Shown one piece after another: positions 1-9,892 of a stretch of DNA of 44,865 bases (the stretch's first letter is position 1; each line of letters begins with the position of its first letter). Position numbers and translations under genes: made by a program. The DNA is from Planctomycetota bacterium. GTDB lineage: Bacteria; Planctomycetota; Planctomycetia; Pirellulales; UBA1268. Location: contig JAPOIM010000034.1 in assembly GCA_029978905.1 (NCBI GenBank), positions 251 through 45,115 on the forward strand, read 5' to 3'. The notes below the pieces were generated by a model. That model was not told where the DNA came from, did no database searches, and worked only from the letters and a program-made list of their open reading frames with translations.

Positions 1-331
1 CGGTGATCTGCAGGTCCAGCTGATACAGATTGGGCAACTCCGGCGACCAGTACCCGGGCTCCACAAGCACCGCTTCGCCGGTGGGGAGCGTGTCGCCCGC
101 CACCCCAGACGGCGGCAGTTCACGCAGACGCGCCGTGGTGGCCAGGGTGGTCGCCAGCGAACACCGGGGCCCCCGCAGCGAGCCGGTCAGCGCCGCGATC
201 GCACGAGGAGGCTGAGAATCGGCCGACGCAGGCAGCCCGTCGAGCACCCTCACATACACAACCGCCCGCATGTCATCGGCTCGACCGAGGAGCACCGCGA
301 GCCGCGTAGAACCTTCAGCGACATCGCTCAC
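1..331 (-). CDS. Partial protein of unknown function, possible sugar-hydrolase-type sandwich domain
   Basis: An open minus-strand frame runs from a GTG codon at 331-329 to the left edge of the window without a stop (110 codons seen). The start is supported by GGAGGG at 338-343 (minus strand), six bases before the GTG. The GTG overlaps the TGA of the upstream acyl ligase as GTGA, which suggests translational coupling. The visible N-terminus begins [20 protein letters not shown]. Further on it contains EPGYWSPELPNLYQLDLQIT, which resembles the W-S-P-x-x-P-N-L-Y motif in the beta-sandwich domains of glycoside hydrolase family 2 proteins. That resemblance is the only functional hint. The catalytic part, if any, lies outside the window, so the product is left unnamed. 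Confidence 0.6.
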   Translation of the reverse strand, partial: MSDVAEGSTRLAVLLGRADDMRAVVYVRVLDGLPASADSQPPRAIAALTGSLRGPRCSLATTLATTARLRELPPSGVAGDTLPTGEAVLVEPGYWSPELPNLYQLDLQIT

Positions 332-1977
332 GCAGTTCCCTCCGCCCCAAACCGCTCCGCCGCGATCGTCGTGATGCGTTTGAGATCGAGCTTCCCAGAA
401 CCAAGCGCGGGGATCTCTTCGATTTCCACAAAACTGTCTGGAGACGGAATCCACAGATTTGGCAAACCAGCCTCCGCGAGTCGCCCGCAGATGTCGCGTG
501 GTGCGTGGTCCATGGGGAGATGCAGCACGACCAGCCGCTCGCCCTTCTTCACGTCGCGGACAGCGGCCACCACCGCGAGCAACTGGCCGTCGGTCGCTCC
601 GAGCACGTCGTTGAGTTTTTCCTCGACGGTTACGTGCGGCACCATCTCGCCACCAATCTTGGAAAAGCGGCTCTCGCGGCCGGTGATCGTGATGAAGCCA
701 TCGGTGTCGAGCTTCGCCACATCCCCCGTGCAGTACCATCCGTCGCGCAAGACTTTCTCCGTGAGATCAGGGCGGTCGAGATAGCCCTGCATCACGTTGG
801 GGCCTCGAATCCACAGCAGGCCCTCCTGCCCAACGGGCAACTCTTCGACAGGCTCGCTCGCCTCACGCGGCGAGATCCTGGCCCGGCAGCCCGCAATGGG
901 GCGGCCCACTGTCCCTTCACGTGCATCGACCGGTCGCCCTGGGACGTGCCGCGAGGGTGGCACATTGGCTGCCACGAGGGGCGAAAGTTCGGTTGCCCCG
1001 TACGCCTCCCACGGCCGCACGCCAAACTTCTTTTCAAACGCATCCCGCACCTCATCCGGGAGCCGCTCCGCCGAGGCAAACACCACTTCAAGCGACGAGA
1101 AATCTTCCGGGGGAGTACGACGGAGGTAGGTTCGCAGAAAGGTCGGCGTGGTCATCAAGATCGTGGCGTGGTGCTCGCGCGCGAGATTGCCGATCGCCTG
1201 CGCGTCGAGCGGCGTGACGTGATAGACACATGCCGGCTCGAGCGCCAGAGGTATCCAGAGCGTGGCCATGTAGCCATAGGAATGGAAGAACGGGAGCGAG
1301 CCCACCGCCACATCCCCTGCCGAGAGGTGCACCAAGCGATCCACCGCGTGGACGTTGCTGCCCACGTTGTTGACCGACAGCACCACACCCTTGGGATCCC
1401 CGGTCGATCCTGACGTAAAGATGACCGTCAGCACGTCGTCCGGCTGAATGGCATCCACCCCAAGCGTCGACTCGAGCATCCCCATCGGCAGCACCTTTGC
1501 CTGCACAAACGCAGCCACCTTGTCGGCGAGGGTCAGCTTCTGCCGGAGCATTGCGGCATCGAGCAGCGTGTCACCGACCGAGAGTTCGACCCTCTTGAGA
1601 AACGTTGGGCTCGAGATCACATGCTTGAGCCCAGCGAGTCGGATACAGGTGTCGAGAATCGGCTGGCTGACGGTGTAGTTCAGGTTGACCGCCACCCGGC
1701 CGGAGAGGGCGAGCGCCGCGTTGACGATCACCGCCGCAGCGGTTGGAGGCAGAAAAACGCCCACCCGCTTTTCCGATGGATCGAGTTCGCGTTCCAAGAC
1801 ACGCCTCGCCGCCAGGATCCGCAGCAGCAGGTCGCTCCCGGAAAGTCGCGTGCCGAGTGAATCTGCAACCTTCAACCGCTTCCCCGCCGACCGCAAGGCC
1901 CGCAGCATCCTCCGCTGCAGCACCATGGGAACAACAAACTCATCCGAGGCGGGCCGTGCGTCGCTGGTCGTGTGCAT
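328..1977 (-). CDS. AMP-dependent acyl-activating enzyme (Aas-like acyl-ACP/acyl-CoA synthetase)
   Basis: This 549-residue protein belongs to the ANL adenylate-forming superfamily, which activates a carboxylate as acyl-AMP and passes it to CoA or acyl carrier protein. The AMP-binding P-loop [13 protein letters not shown] lies near residue 188. YGATELSP is the adenine-binding motif, [13 protein letters not shown] holds the conserved TGD, and [11 protein letters not shown] at the C-terminus supplies the catalytic Lys. The N-terminal region and the C-terminal [19 protein letters not shown] stretch resemble the ligase half of Aas (lysophospholipid acyltransferase/acyl-ACP synthetase). No PlsC acyltransferase domain is attached. 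The ATG at 1977 follows AAGGA by eight bases. The stop overlaps the GTG start of the next gene. A role in fatty acid recycling or activation is inferred; the true acyl substrate cannot be read from sequence. Confidence 0.87.
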   Translation of the reverse strand: MHTTSDARPASDEFVVPMVLQRRMLRALRSAGKRLKVADSLGTRLSGSDLLLRILAARRVLERELDPSEKRVGVFLPPTAAAVIVNAALALSGRVAVNLNYTVSQPILDTCIRLAGLKHVISSPTFLKRVELSVGDTLLDAAMLRQKLTLADKVAAFVQAKVLPMGMLESTLGVDAIQPDDVLTVIFTSGSTGDPKGVVLSVNNVGSNVHAVDRLVHLSAGDVAVGSLPFFHSYGYMATLWIPLALEPACVYHVTPLDAQAIGNLAREHHATILMTTPTFLRTYLRRTPPEDFSSLEVVFASAERLPDEVRDAFEKKFGVRPWEAYGATELSPLVAANVPPSRHVPGRPVDAREGTVGRPIAGCRARISPREASEPVEELPVGQEGLLWIRGPNVMQGYLDRPDLTEKVLRDGWYCTGDVAKLDTDGFITITGRESRFSKIGGEMVPHVTVEEKLNDVLGATDGQLLAVVAAVRDVKKGERLVVLHLPMDHAPRDICGRLAEAGLPNLWIPSPDSFVEIEEIPALGSGKLDLKRITTIAAERFGAEGTA

Positions 1978-2364
1978 TCAACCGATCCTTCAGTGCTAGT
2001 GGAGAGCACGCGCGACACCCACGCCCTGCCCGTCAAAGAAGTGTGCCACTTCCCCCGGCAGAAGACCGCACGATTGCGGAGAGACGGCACGATTCCCCCG
2101 CGGTTCGCGAAACATGCTGATCAGATCATTCGCATTTTACGTGTCCCGCTGACTGCGTGGGGACAAAACGGGGACGAAGTCCGCCCCTGGCTGCTCGCAG
2201 GCTTTGCCCCACCGATCCGATTGGAAGGCCATTCGGCCCCTCCTCCCGCGGCCACCGTCGAGGCGGGTTCCGTGCCCCCCCCTGCGTCAGTAGAATCGCA
2301 GCGGTTTTCCGTTGTTTCCCGTTGTTCGCACTTCCGCTCACGGCTCCTCAGGCCCTCCATTCAT
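1978..2364. other. Divergent intergenic region between the acyl ligase and leuS
   Basis: This 387-base region separates two divergent genes. The leuS frame stays open through it for 131 codons back to an ATG at 1972. The encoded extension is low-complexity, rich in Pro, Ala and Ser, and unlike LeuRS, so I treat it as non-coding. A possible -10 box TAGAAT lies at 2291-2296 for leuS, with only a weak TTCCGT as -35 (2268-2273). On the minus strand TAGCAC at 1993-1998 is a weak candidate -10 for the acyl ligase. No RNA gene or strong hairpin was recognised. Confidence 0.4.
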
Positions 2365-5205
2365 ATGCCTCGTTACACCCCCTCACGGATCGAACCAAAA
2401 TGGCAAGACTGGTGGGAGGCCAACCACACCTTCGCAGCCCCCAGGCTGCCAGGGGAACGGAAGCGATACATCCTCGACATGTTCCCGTACCCAAGCGGTG
2501 ATGGGCTCCACGTGGGGCATCCTGAGGGATACACCGCGACCGACATCATGTCGCGGTTTGAGCGGATGCGGGGCACGAGTGTGATGCACCCGATGGGCTT
2601 CGACGCCTTCGGCTTGCCTGCCGAGGAGCATGCGATCCGGACGGGCACTCCGCCGGCCGAGAGCACCCGCCGCAACATCGACACGTTTCGCCGCCAGCTG
2701 AAGATGCTCGGCTTTAGTTACGACTGGTCGCGTGAGATCGCCACCACGGACCCTGGCTACGTGCGGTGGACGCAGTGGATCTTCCTCGTGCTCTTCGACA
2801 CGTGGTTCGACAGCGAAACGAACCGCGGCCGGCCGATTGCCGAACTTCCTATCCCGGAAGACGTGCAGGCTGCAGGCGAGCGGGCGGTTGCGGCCTTCCG
2901 CGACGAGCATCGGCTCGCCTACCAGTCGGAGGCACCGGTGAACTGGTGCCCCGCACTCGGCACCGTCTTGGCCAATGAAGAAGTGGTAGGAGGCGTGAGC
3001 GAACGGGGTGGCCACCCAGTGGTGCGTATCCCTCTTCGGCAGTGGATGCTGCGGATCACCGCCTACGCAGACCGACTCGATCGCGAACTCGACGACCTGG
3101 CCTGGCCCGAGAGCATCAAGAAACTGCAGCGTGACTGGATCGGTCGCAGCACCGGAGCCGAAGTCGATTTCTTCATTGGCGCGGCAGCGGCAGGCGAACC
3201 GAGCGAAGACGCCTTCAGCGATTGGAAGCAGTCGCGCCAGGCCACTGGATTTCCCACGAAGCCCAGCGACGACGTCTTGCGGGTCTACACCACCCGCCCC
3301 GACACGCTCTACGGCGTGACGGCAATGGTGATCGCCCCCGAGCATCCCGTGGTCGACCGCCTCACCGCCGCCGCCCAACGGCAGGAAGTCGAAGCCTACC
3401 GTGAAGCGGCCTCTCGCAAGAGCGACCTCGACCGCACCGACCTGGCACGCGAAAAGTCTGGCGTGTTCACCGGCTCCTACTGCCGTCATCCGCTTGATGG
3501 CCGACTCGTACCGATCTGGGTGGCGGACTACGTGCTCGCGAGCTACGGCACCGGCGCGATCATGTCGGTGCCCGCGCACGACACGCGCGACCACGAGTTT
3601 GCCGTCGCCTTCGGCCTCGACATCGTGCGCGTGATCGCCGCGGCCGACGACTCAGAAGACCCGCTGCCATTCACCGCCCACGGCAAGGCCGTGAACTCCG
3701 GGGCATACGACGGCCTGGCCACGTCTGAGTTCCTGACGCGCATCGCTGCCGATCTCGCGTCGCACGGGCTGGGGCGTTCCGCGGTGAACTACAAACTCCG
3801 CGACTGGCTCTTCAGCCGTCAACGCTTCTGGGGAGAGCCCTTCCCGATCTTGCACGAACTCGACGGCGAGGGACGCGAGACCGGAGTTGTGCGGGCGGTG
3901 CCGGAATCCGAACTTCCCGTTCCCCTGCCGGCGCTCGCCGACTACAAGCCGGGCAACACGCCTGACCCACCGCTCTCCCGAGCAGGTGACGACTGGCTGT
4001 TTGTGGAGATCGACGGCGTCCGCTACCGGCGCGAAACCAACACCATGCCACAGTGGGCGGGCTCCTGCTGGTACGAACTCCGCTTTCTCGATCCCCACAA
4101 CAGCGAACGCTTTGTGGACGAGGAAATCGAACGTGCCTGGATGCCCGTCGATCTGTACGTGGGAGGTGCCGAGCACGCCGTCTTGCATCTCCTCTATGCG
4201 AGGTTCTGGCACAAGGTGCTGCACGACCGTGGGTTTGTGTCGTGGCCCGAGCCCTTCGGTCGCCTGGTCAACCAGGGCATGATCCTTGGGGAAATGGAGT
4301 TCACGGGCTACCGGCATCCGCAAGGAGGCTGGCTCTCCGCCGAACACACCCGGGTGCACCCCACCCAGCCTGGAGTCACCGTCGATCGCACCACCGGCGA
4401 CGAGGCCGCCCCGGTGCGGATCCCGGCCGAACAGGTGGAGAAGCAAGGGGAGCACTTTGTGCTGCGGGATGCTCCCACGATTCGTGTCGACAGCCGGGCC
4501 TACAAAATGTCCAAGAGCCGCGGCAACGTGGTGAACCCGGACCAGATCGTGCAGGAGTTCGGGGCTGATTCGCTGCGGCTCTACGAAATGTTCATGGGCC
4601 CCCTGGAAGCCACCAAACCATGGAGCACGGCGGGCGTGGGAGGCGTGCGCACATTCCTCGAGCGGTGCTGGCGACTGATCGTCGACGAGCGGGCTGATGA
4701 GATCACGCTCGCCTCAGCCGTCTGTGATGATGCGGCCGACGACGCGCAACTGCGTGAACTGCATCGCATGCTCGAGAAAGTTACCGCCGACATCGAATCG
4801 CTGTCGTTCAACACCGCGATCGCGCGAATGATGGAGTTTGTGAATTTCTGCACACCGTTGCAGCGACGGCCACGCGCCATCCTGGAGCCGTTTGTGAAGG
4901 CCCTCGCCCCGTTTGCCCCACATCTCGCCGAGGAGCTGTGGGAGGTGCTCGGTCTGGCCGCCCCGGTGTCACTCGCGGCCTGGCCCACGGTCGACGAGGC
5001 GTACCTGCGTGACGACACCGTGGAGGTGCCAGTGCAGGTGCAAGGCAAACTCCGCGGACGCATCACCGTGGCGGCCGACGCCGACGCCGACGCGATGGTG
5101 GCGATCGCCACAGCCGATCCGCGAATCGCCGAGCTCCTCGAAGGCAAGACCATCGTGAAAACGATCGCCGTGCCCGGACGCATGGTGAACTTCGTCGTCC
5201 GCTAA
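2365..5205 (+). CDS. leuS: Leucyl-tRNA synthetase
   Basis: Class I aminoacyl-tRNA synthetase that charges tRNA-Leu in the cytoplasm. The chosen start gives [20 protein letters not shown], the usual beginning of bacterial LeuRS; the frame is open further upstream but that part is not LeuRS-like. The class I signature is HVGH in [19 protein letters not shown], and the second signature is KMSKS in [15 protein letters not shown]. The editing domain shows the Thr-rich [15 protein letters not shown]. The protein is about 946 residues, against about 860 in E. coli. Extra length sits after [19 protein letters not shown] and in a loop before KMSKS (around nucleotides 4310-4490). No Shine-Dalgarno site is obvious. 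A hairpin follows the stop codon. Confidence 0.97.
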   Translation: MPRYTPSRIEPKWQDWWEANHTFAAPRLPGERKRYILDMFPYPSGDGLHVGHPEGYTATDIMSRFERMRGTSVMHPMGFDAFGLPAEEHAIRTGTPPAESTRRNIDTFRRQLKMLGFSYDWSREIATTDPGYVRWTQWIFLVLFDTWFDSETNRGRPIAELPIPEDVQAAGERAVAAFRDEHRLAYQSEAPVNWCPALGTVLANEEVVGGVSERGGHPVVRIPLRQWMLRITAYADRLDRELDDLAWPESIKKLQRDWIGRSTGAEVDFFIGAAAAGEPSEDAFSDWKQSRQATGFPTKPSDDVLRVYTTRPDTLYGVTAMVIAPEHPVVDRLTAAAQRQEVEAYREAASRKSDLDRTDLAREKSGVFTGSYCRHPLDGRLVPIWVADYVLASYGTGAIMSVPAHDTRDHEFAVAFGLDIVRVIAAADDSEDPLPFTAHGKAVNSGAYDGLATSEFLTRIAADLASHGLGRSAVNYKLRDWLFSRQRFWGEPFPILHELDGEGRETGVVRAVPESELPVPLPALADYKPGNTPDPPLSRAGDDWLFVEIDGVRYRRETNTMPQWAGSCWYELRFLDPHNSERFVDEEIERAWMPVDLYVGGAEHAVLHLLYARFWHKVLHDRGFVSWPEPFGRLVNQGMILGEMEFTGYRHPQGGWLSAEHTRVHPTQPGVTVDRTTGDEAAPVRIPAEQVEKQGEHFVLRDAPTIRVDSRAYKMSKSRGNVVNPDQIVQEFGADSLRLYEMFMGPLEATKPWSTAGVGGVRTFLERCWRLIVDERADEITLASAVCDDAADDAQLRELHRMLEKVTADIESLSFNTAIARMMEFVNFCTPLQRRPRAILEPFVKALAPFAPHLAEELWEVLGLAAPVSLAAWPTVDEAYLRDDTVEVPVQVQGKLRGRITVAADADADAMVAIATADPRIAELLEGKTIVKTIAVPGRMVNFVVR

Positions 5206-5212
5206 CTTCCCT

Positions 5213-5241
5213 TGGCAAAAGCCTTCCATGGCCTTTTGCCA
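5213..5241 (+). terminator. Hairpin after leuS
   Basis: The 9-bp inverted repeat TGGCAAAAG (5213-5221) / CTTTTGCCA (5233-5241) lies just after the leuS stop; an inner CC/GG pair can extend it with one bulge. A second small hairpin TTGGG/CCCAA at 5243-5257 follows. No T-tract is present, so this may be an intrinsic terminator of the T-poor kind or an mRNA 3'-end stabiliser. Confidence 0.5.
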
Positions 5242-5343
5242 CTTGGGCAACACCCAATAACGCCGAGGGTTTTCGTGGTTGCCACTCACCGCATCCTGCG
5301 GCGGCAGACTTTGCGCACAGTCCGCGAACGGCCCTCCGCAATG

Positions 5344-5373
5344 TTGGCCCGCCGCCGCCGAGTCGCGTAGCAT
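5344..5373 (+). promoter_or_regulatory. Predicted sigma-70-type promoter of glgC
   Basis: A -35 box TTGGCC (5344-5349) and a -10 box TAGCAT (5368-5373) are separated by 18 bp. Initiation about seven bases downstream would leave a leader of roughly 50 bases before the glgC ATG at 5430. The same TTGGCC -35 occurs before the PAS-GAF-receiver gene. Confidence 0.5.
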
Positions 5374-5429
5374 GAGCAAGAATAGATCGCGGGAAAGCCG
5401 CGGCGTCTTGTTTTCGAGGGAGTGGACTG

Positions 5430-6704
5430 ATGGGCGTGAAAAAGGTGCTGGCGCTGGTACTCGGTGGAGGCCGAGGCACCCGTCTCTTTCCACTCACACG
5501 TGACCGTTCGAAGCCCGCTGTGCCGCTTGCCGGCAAATACCGGATCATCGACGTGCCGCTGTCCAACTGCATCAACAGCGGTGTGCAGCGGATTTACGTG
5601 CTCACCCAGTTCAACTCCGTGAGCCTTCACCGACACATCCGGCGAACCTACACGTTTGATCATTTCAGCGGTGGCTTCGTTGAAATCCTCGCCGCCCAGC
5701 AAACACTCGACACGTCCACCTGGTATCAGGGGACGGCTGACGCGGTCCGCCAGCATCTGCGGCTGCTGCAGCAGCCCGACGTGGAACACGTGCTGATCCT
5801 CTCCGGCGACCAGCTCTACCGGATGAACTACGCCGACATGCTGGCCACCCATCTCGCATCGGGGGCCGATGTCTCAATTGCCGGGATCCCGGTTGGCCGT
5901 GAGGCCGCCTCTGCCCTCGGCATCATGCGGCTCGACGACAACGGCCGCGTGCAAGGCTTCCTGGAAAAACCTCAAACCCTCCAGGAAACCGAACTCGTCA
6001 AAACCGATCCGGCTTGGATCGATCGCCGCGGGATCCCGTCCAACGGCCGCGATCTCATCGCAAGCATGGGGATTTACCTCTTCAACCGAGATTGCCTCGT
6101 CGACCTGCTGATGAAGACCGACTACCAGGACTTCGGCAAAGAGGTGTTTCCAGCAGCGATCCGAGCGAGAAACGTGCAGTTGCACCTGTTTGATGACTAC
6201 TGGGAAGACATCGGAACCATCCGCTCGTACTACCAGTGCAACATCGACCTGGCGAGCCCCAAGCCTCCGTTCGTGCTGGCCAACGCACACGCGCCGATCT
6301 ACTCACGAGCCCGCTTCCTGCCCCCCTCCCGAATCGATGGCGCGCACATTCAGAAAAGCCTGATCTCTGATGGGTGCCTGATCGACAAGGGCGCGATCAT
6401 TGAGAACAGCGTGATCGGCCTGCGGTGTCGGATCGGCAAGAACGCGGTCATCCGTAACTCGGTCATCCTCGGAAACGACTACTACGACGATTCCGTTGGC
6501 ATCGGCGACGACGCGGTCATCGAACACGCGATCGTTGACAAGAACGCCCGCATCGGATCGCAGGCGAAGATCGTCAATGACCACGGTTGGGAAACAACCG
6601 CCGAAAGCGACACTTTTATGGTGCGGGACGGCGTGGCGATCGTGCCCAAGAATGCCGTGGTGCAGGATGGCTGGCAGCCTGATCCAAGCCTCGGCGCGAC
6701 TTAA
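5430..6704 (+). CDS. glgC: Glucose-1-phosphate adenylyltransferase (ADP-glucose pyrophosphorylase)
   Basis: Makes ADP-glucose from ATP and glucose-1-phosphate, the committed step of bacterial glycogen synthesis. The 424-residue length is normal. The nucleotide-binding motif LGGGRGTRLFPLT is at the N-terminus. It is followed by SKPAVPLAGKYRIIDVPLSN, WYQGTADAVRQHL, SGDQLYRMNY and YWEDIGTI, all typical of GlgC. The C-terminal third (residues about 290-400) has the hexapeptide-like repeats of a left-handed beta-helix, for example IGLRCRIGKNAVIRNSVILG. The ATG follows GAGGGAG by about seven bases. No other glycogen gene is adjacent. Allosteric control by sugar phosphates is usual for the family but cannot be judged here. 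Confidence 0.96.
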   Translation: MGVKKVLALVLGGGRGTRLFPLTRDRSKPAVPLAGKYRIIDVPLSNCINSGVQRIYVLTQFNSVSLHRHIRRTYTFDHFSGGFVEILAAQQTLDTSTWYQGTADAVRQHLRLLQQPDVEHVLILSGDQLYRMNYADMLATHLASGADVSIAGIPVGREAASALGIMRLDDNGRVQGFLEKPQTLQETELVKTDPAWIDRRGIPSNGRDLIASMGIYLFNRDCLVDLLMKTDYQDFGKEVFPAAIRARNVQLHLFDDYWEDIGTIRSYYQCNIDLASPKPPFVLANAHAPIYSRARFLPPSRIDGAHIQKSLISDGCLIDKGAIIENSVIGLRCRIGKNAVIRNSVILGNDYYDDSVGIGDDAVIEHAIVDKNARIGSQAKIVNDHGWETTAESDTFMVRDGVAIVPKNAVVQDGWQPDPSLGAT

Positions 6705-6762
6705 ATCTCTGCCACGATCTGGGACTCTGCAGAGCGCACGAGACGATCGGCTCGGCATGCCG

Positions 6763-7152
6763 CTAGCGAATGAGCCGCCGCCAGATGGGATTCCGAGGTG
6801 CCTCGGTGTCTGACTCCGCACTGGTCACGATCACACCGGCATCGAGACCGTCGTCTTCTGCGACCGCAGCCAAAACACTCTGCTCAGACGCGGCGGCGTC
6901 GGTGGCATCCGTGGCGAGCACCTCGCGGCTCTCTTCGCCAAGCGTCTCGGGGGCGTCTGCCTGAACGACCTGTGGCCAGACCAGCGGCCCACTGCGGAGA
7001 GGCCGTGTTCCGCCTGATCTGGCACAGAAATCGTTTTGCGTGACGGAGCCGTTCGGCACAGGCCCGGAGTAGTCGTAGGGACTCGGACAGAGCGTGCATC
7101 CGCTGGCTGCGGCAACGCTCACCAGCACAACGAGGCTCCATCCCTGTCTCAT
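6763..7152 (-). CDS. Small putative lipoprotein of unknown function
   Basis: The chosen ATG at 7152 gives a 129-residue protein starting MRQGWSLVVLVSVAAASGC. This is a lipoprotein signal peptide: one Arg, a hydrophobic core, then a lipobox ending in Cys at about residue 19. The frame is open further upstream to 7293, but that extension would bury the signal peptide. After the lipidated Cys comes TLCPSPYDYSGPVPNGSV, a Cys/Pro/Tyr-rich start that I associate with small planctomycete lipoproteins. The rest is acidic and Ala-rich with no recognised domain, ending in basic NPIWRRLIR. It lies downstream of the uracil-DNA glycosylase gene on the same strand, with a 147-base gap. Function unknown. 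Confidence 0.65.
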   Translation of the reverse strand: MRQGWSLVVLVSVAAASGCTLCPSPYDYSGPVPNGSVTQNDFCARSGGTRPLRSGPLVWPQVVQADAPETLGEESREVLATDATDAAASEQSVLAAVAEDDGLDAGVIVTSAESDTEAPRNPIWRRLIR

Positions 7153-7299
7153 AACTGCAACCAGGCCATCGTCCGGCCGGTCTCCCTGTCCCGCAAAGCG
7201 GCTGTTCCCCACCCAAAGAAACACCAGGGGAATGATCGGGCCGTCAGAATCGTTCCCTTGAGAAAAACCGGCACAGACGCCGCCTCCTCGCACGACGCA

Positions 7300-8013
7300 T
7301 CACAACTGCACGTCGAAGTGCCGCATCATGAGTTTCATGTCGTCCCACACGTCCCGCTTCGCGGCGGGATTCCGCAGGAGATACGACGGGTGGTAGGTGC
7401 AGATGACGGCGGCCTCTCGATAGCGGAACCACTGGCCGCGTAGCTTGCCAATTGGCTCCGTGGCCCCGAGCAATGCCTGAGCCGCCGTGGCCCCAAGACA
7501 GCAAATCACGTCAGGAGACAGGAGCGAAAGCTGCCGTTCAAAGAAGCCTCGGCAGTTGGTCACCTCGTCCGGCAAAGGGCGACGGTTTCCGGGAGGACGG
7601 CACTTGAGCACATTGAGGATATAAACCTCATCTCGCGTCAGCCGGCAGGCCTCAATGATCTTCGTGAGCAACTGCCCCGCCTTCCCGACAAATGGCTCGC
7701 CCTGGGCATCTTCGTCCGCTCCCGGGGCTTCTCCCAAGAAGCAGATTTTCGCGGTCGGACTACCAGCACCAAAGACGGTCTGCTTGCGAGACGACGCCAG
7801 TTCCGCACACTGCTGGCAGGCCGCCACCTCGCTGCGGAGCACGTCGAGGCCTGCCAGAAGGTCGGCCGTCTGGACACGCGGAGGCGTCTGGACACGCGGA
7901 GGCGCAGGTTGTGGCGACTGAGACACCGCCGCCACACTCGGTCCACGTGGCAGATCGAGCACACCGGCAGCGGCCAGGCTCTCGAGATGCTGACGCAACT
8001 GAACGGGATTCAT
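7300..8013 (-). CDS. Family 4-type uracil-DNA glycosylase (iron-sulfur)
   Basis: A 237-residue DNA repair enzyme that removes uracil from DNA and starts base excision repair. The active-site motif is GEAPGADEDAQGEPFVGKAG and the second motif is TYHPSYLLRN. Cys residues in VAACQQCAELA and in LKCRPPGNRRPLPDEVTNC match the spacing of the [4Fe-4S] ligands of family 4/5 enzymes. GEAPG with a following acidic residue favours family 4. The first ~70 residues are a variable Pro-rich linker carrying a perfect six-residue duplication (see repeat at 7867). The gene lies 56 bases after the helicase on the same strand, so the two are probably co-transcribed. Confidence 0.92.
   Translation of the reverse strand: MNPVQLRQHLESLAAAGVLDLPRGPSVAAVSQSPQPAPPRVQTPPRVQTADLLAGLDVLRSEVAACQQCAELASSRKQTVFGAGSPTAKICFLGEAPGADEDAQGEPFVGKAGQLLTKIIEACRLTRDEVYILNVLKCRPPGNRRPLPDEVTNCRGFFERQLSLLSPDVICCLGATAAQALLGATEPIGKLRGQWFRYREAAVICTYHPSYLLRNPAAKRDVWDDMKLMMRHFDVQL
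7867..7902 (-). repeat. Perfect 18-bp tandem duplication in the glycosylase gene
   Basis: Two identical 18-base units (7867-7884 and 7885-7902) lie head to tail in the linker of the uracil-DNA glycosylase and encode PPRVQT twice. The copies are exact at the DNA level, which suggests a recent duplication. The reading frame is preserved and the repeat lies outside the catalytic domain. Confidence 0.85.
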
Positions 8014-8069
8014 CGGCTCTCTCGTGTCGCCGCGGGACCGCGGGCCATTCCCTCAAAGAGGCTCCTGCC

Positions 8070-9608
8070 TCACAGTGCCCGTCGGTGGCGTTTCGCACCG
8101 CGGCCCTTGCCGAGTAGATTTGCCGCGGGCTTGGGCTTTGGCTCTTCCGCGGCGGGAGCAGCCGGTTCGCCACCGGCCTCACTGGGGGAATCCTTCCGCT
8201 GCACGTCTTTGCGATCAAAGGCCACAAAACCGGGGATCTCATCCCGCTGCAAGAGTTTGTCGATGCGGACTTCGATGCGGGTCAGCTGGGCCCCTTCCTC
8301 GGGCGTCACAAACGTGTAAGCCACTCCGTCCCGGCCCATGCGGCCGGTGCGCCCCACGCGATGCACGTAGTCGTCGCAAAACTCGGGCACGTCGTAGTTC
8401 ACGATGTGCGAGATCCCGGAAACGTCGATGCCGCGGCCGACAACGTCGGTGGCCACAAGCACCCGCACCTTCCCTTCACGGAACTGCCGCATCACGCGAT
8501 CCCGCACCCCTTGGGCAAGATCCCCGTGAATGCAGGCGACATCGACTTCATCCCCTTCCTGGGATCGCTTCCGTCGACGGGCGAGTTTTTCAAATACCTT
8601 GTCGGTTCCACGCTTCGTGCGGCAGAACACGATCGCTTGCGTGGGGTTTTCCCGCTCCAGCAGCTGCTGCAGCAGGTCGAACTTCCGCGTGCCATCGACA
8701 GTGAAGTAGAACTGTTCGATCGTTTCAACCGCGATCTCACGACTGGAGAAGTCCAGAATCTCAGGATCACGCATGTAGCGCGTGGCGAGTTTCGCCACCG
8801 GCGGCGGCACGGTTGCCGAAAGCAATAAGGTCTGCCGGCTCTCCGGACAACGCCTCAGGATCTTCTCGATGTCGGGCCGAAACCCGATGTCGAGCATGCG
8901 GTCGGCTTCGTCGAGAGTCACGATCTCAAGCGTACGCAGGTCGAGCGTGCCGCGACTCATGTGGTCGAGCACACGTCCGGGCGTGCCCACCACGACCTCC
9001 GGGTGACGCGTCAACTTGTCGATCTGGCTCTTGATCGGCTTGCCACCATAGACGGCAACGCACCGCACCTTGGAACCGTAGGCGAGTTTTTCAAACTCAT
9101 CCCGCACCTGCACGGCAAGTTCGCGGGTCGGCACGAGCACGATCGCACGCACGCCAGGTTGACGGGGAGCCTCGTTCGTCATCCGCTCGAGGATCGGCAG
9201 GACAAACGCCGCCGTCTTCCCCGTGCCTGTCCTCGCCTGCCCCAGCACATCGACGCCCGTGATCGCGCGAGGGATCAGTCCGGCCTGCACAGGCGTTGGC
9301 TGCGAATAGCCAGCACGCCGCACCGCCTCGAGGGTGTTCTCGGCAAGCCCAAGGTCGTCAAACAGCGGTCCGTCGGGATCAAGCACTCGTGCGGGCATCG
9401 GCTGGATCGCCGGCGACCGAGGAGCCGCCTGTGGCGACGCTTCTGCCGGCGTCTCAGCGGAGGGGTTCGTGACAGGCTCCCGCCGTTCTCCAGTCGCCGG
9501 TCGCTCGGATTCACGACCTCGACCACGGCGTCTCGACCGACCACCACGTCGTGATCGACCGCCAGATCGCCGCTCATCCTTGGCGGCATCGGCCCCGTTT
9601 TGCTCCAC
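8070..9608 (-). CDS. DEAD-box ATP-dependent RNA helicase (RhlE-like)
   Basis: Superfamily 2 helicase that unwinds RNA duplexes in ribosome assembly or mRNA decay. In order: Q motif GYSQPTPVQAGLI, motif I ARTGTGKTAAF, PTREL, TPGR, motif II DEAD in VTLDEADRML, SAT, then in the second RecA domain CRTKRGTDKVFEKL, ATDVVGRGIDV and HRVGRTGRMGR. The N-terminus is a basic RG/RS-rich tail (SGGRSRRGGRSRRRGRG) and the C-terminus is basic too, suiting RNA binding. The frame is open to 9794, but a promoter-like TTGCTG-17-TAGCCT lies inside that extension. A GTG at 9608 is preceded by AAGGA with seven bases spacing, so I use it (512 residues). An internal acidic/basic insert occurs at ARRRKRSQEGDEVD. Confidence 0.9.
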   Translation of the reverse strand: MEQNGADAAKDERRSGGRSRRGGRSRRRGRGRESERPATGERREPVTNPSAETPAEASPQAAPRSPAIQPMPARVLDPDGPLFDDLGLAENTLEAVRRAGYSQPTPVQAGLIPRAITGVDVLGQARTGTGKTAAFVLPILERMTNEAPRQPGVRAIVLVPTRELAVQVRDEFEKLAYGSKVRCVAVYGGKPIKSQIDKLTRHPEVVVGTPGRVLDHMSRGTLDLRTLEIVTLDEADRMLDIGFRPDIEKILRRCPESRQTLLLSATVPPPVAKLATRYMRDPEILDFSSREIAVETIEQFYFTVDGTRKFDLLQQLLERENPTQAIVFCRTKRGTDKVFEKLARRRKRSQEGDEVDVACIHGDLAQGVRDRVMRQFREGKVRVLVATDVVGRGIDVSGISHIVNYDVPEFCDDYVHRVGRTGRMGRDGVAYTFVTPEEGAQLTRIEVRIDKLLQRDEIPGFVAFDRKDVQRKDSPSEAGGEPAAPAAEEPKPKPAANLLGKGRGAKRHRRAL

Positions 9609-9741
9609 AACTGTTTCCTTGAACTGGTTCAGTGACTCCGCGCCCTCACGCCGCCGTTCCACGGCAGGCAGACCAGCCACGCAGCCGCGAGCCAGTCCGG
9701 GGGCGCACTCGGTCACCCCGCTTTTTCCGTCTTTCAGCCGA

Positions 9742-9770
9742 AGGCTACCACGCCAGCGCCGAGGCAGCAA
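9742..9770 (-). promoter_or_regulatory. Predicted promoter of the DEAD-box helicase gene
   Basis: Read on the minus strand: -35 TTGCTG (9770-9765), spacer 17 bp, -10 TAGCCT (9747-9742). Transcription would begin near 9735, downstream of the longest possible start codon at 9794. This supports the internal GTG start at 9608 with a leader of roughly 125 bases. Confidence 0.45.
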
Positions 9771-9892
9771 ACTCGCGGCCCTGCGCCCGCTCACCAGAGA
9801 CTCCGGCGGGAACTACTCACCCCCCGGCAGTGCCGACGATGGAACACGCCTGCAACCAGAGGATGTCGCCGTGGAGAGTTGTGTCGCAGCGA

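Noticed and set aside
1972..2364. An N-terminal extension of LeuRS of 131 residues
   Set aside because: LeuRS normally begins at the [18 protein letters not shown] segment. The extension is low-complexity and overlaps the divergent gene start.
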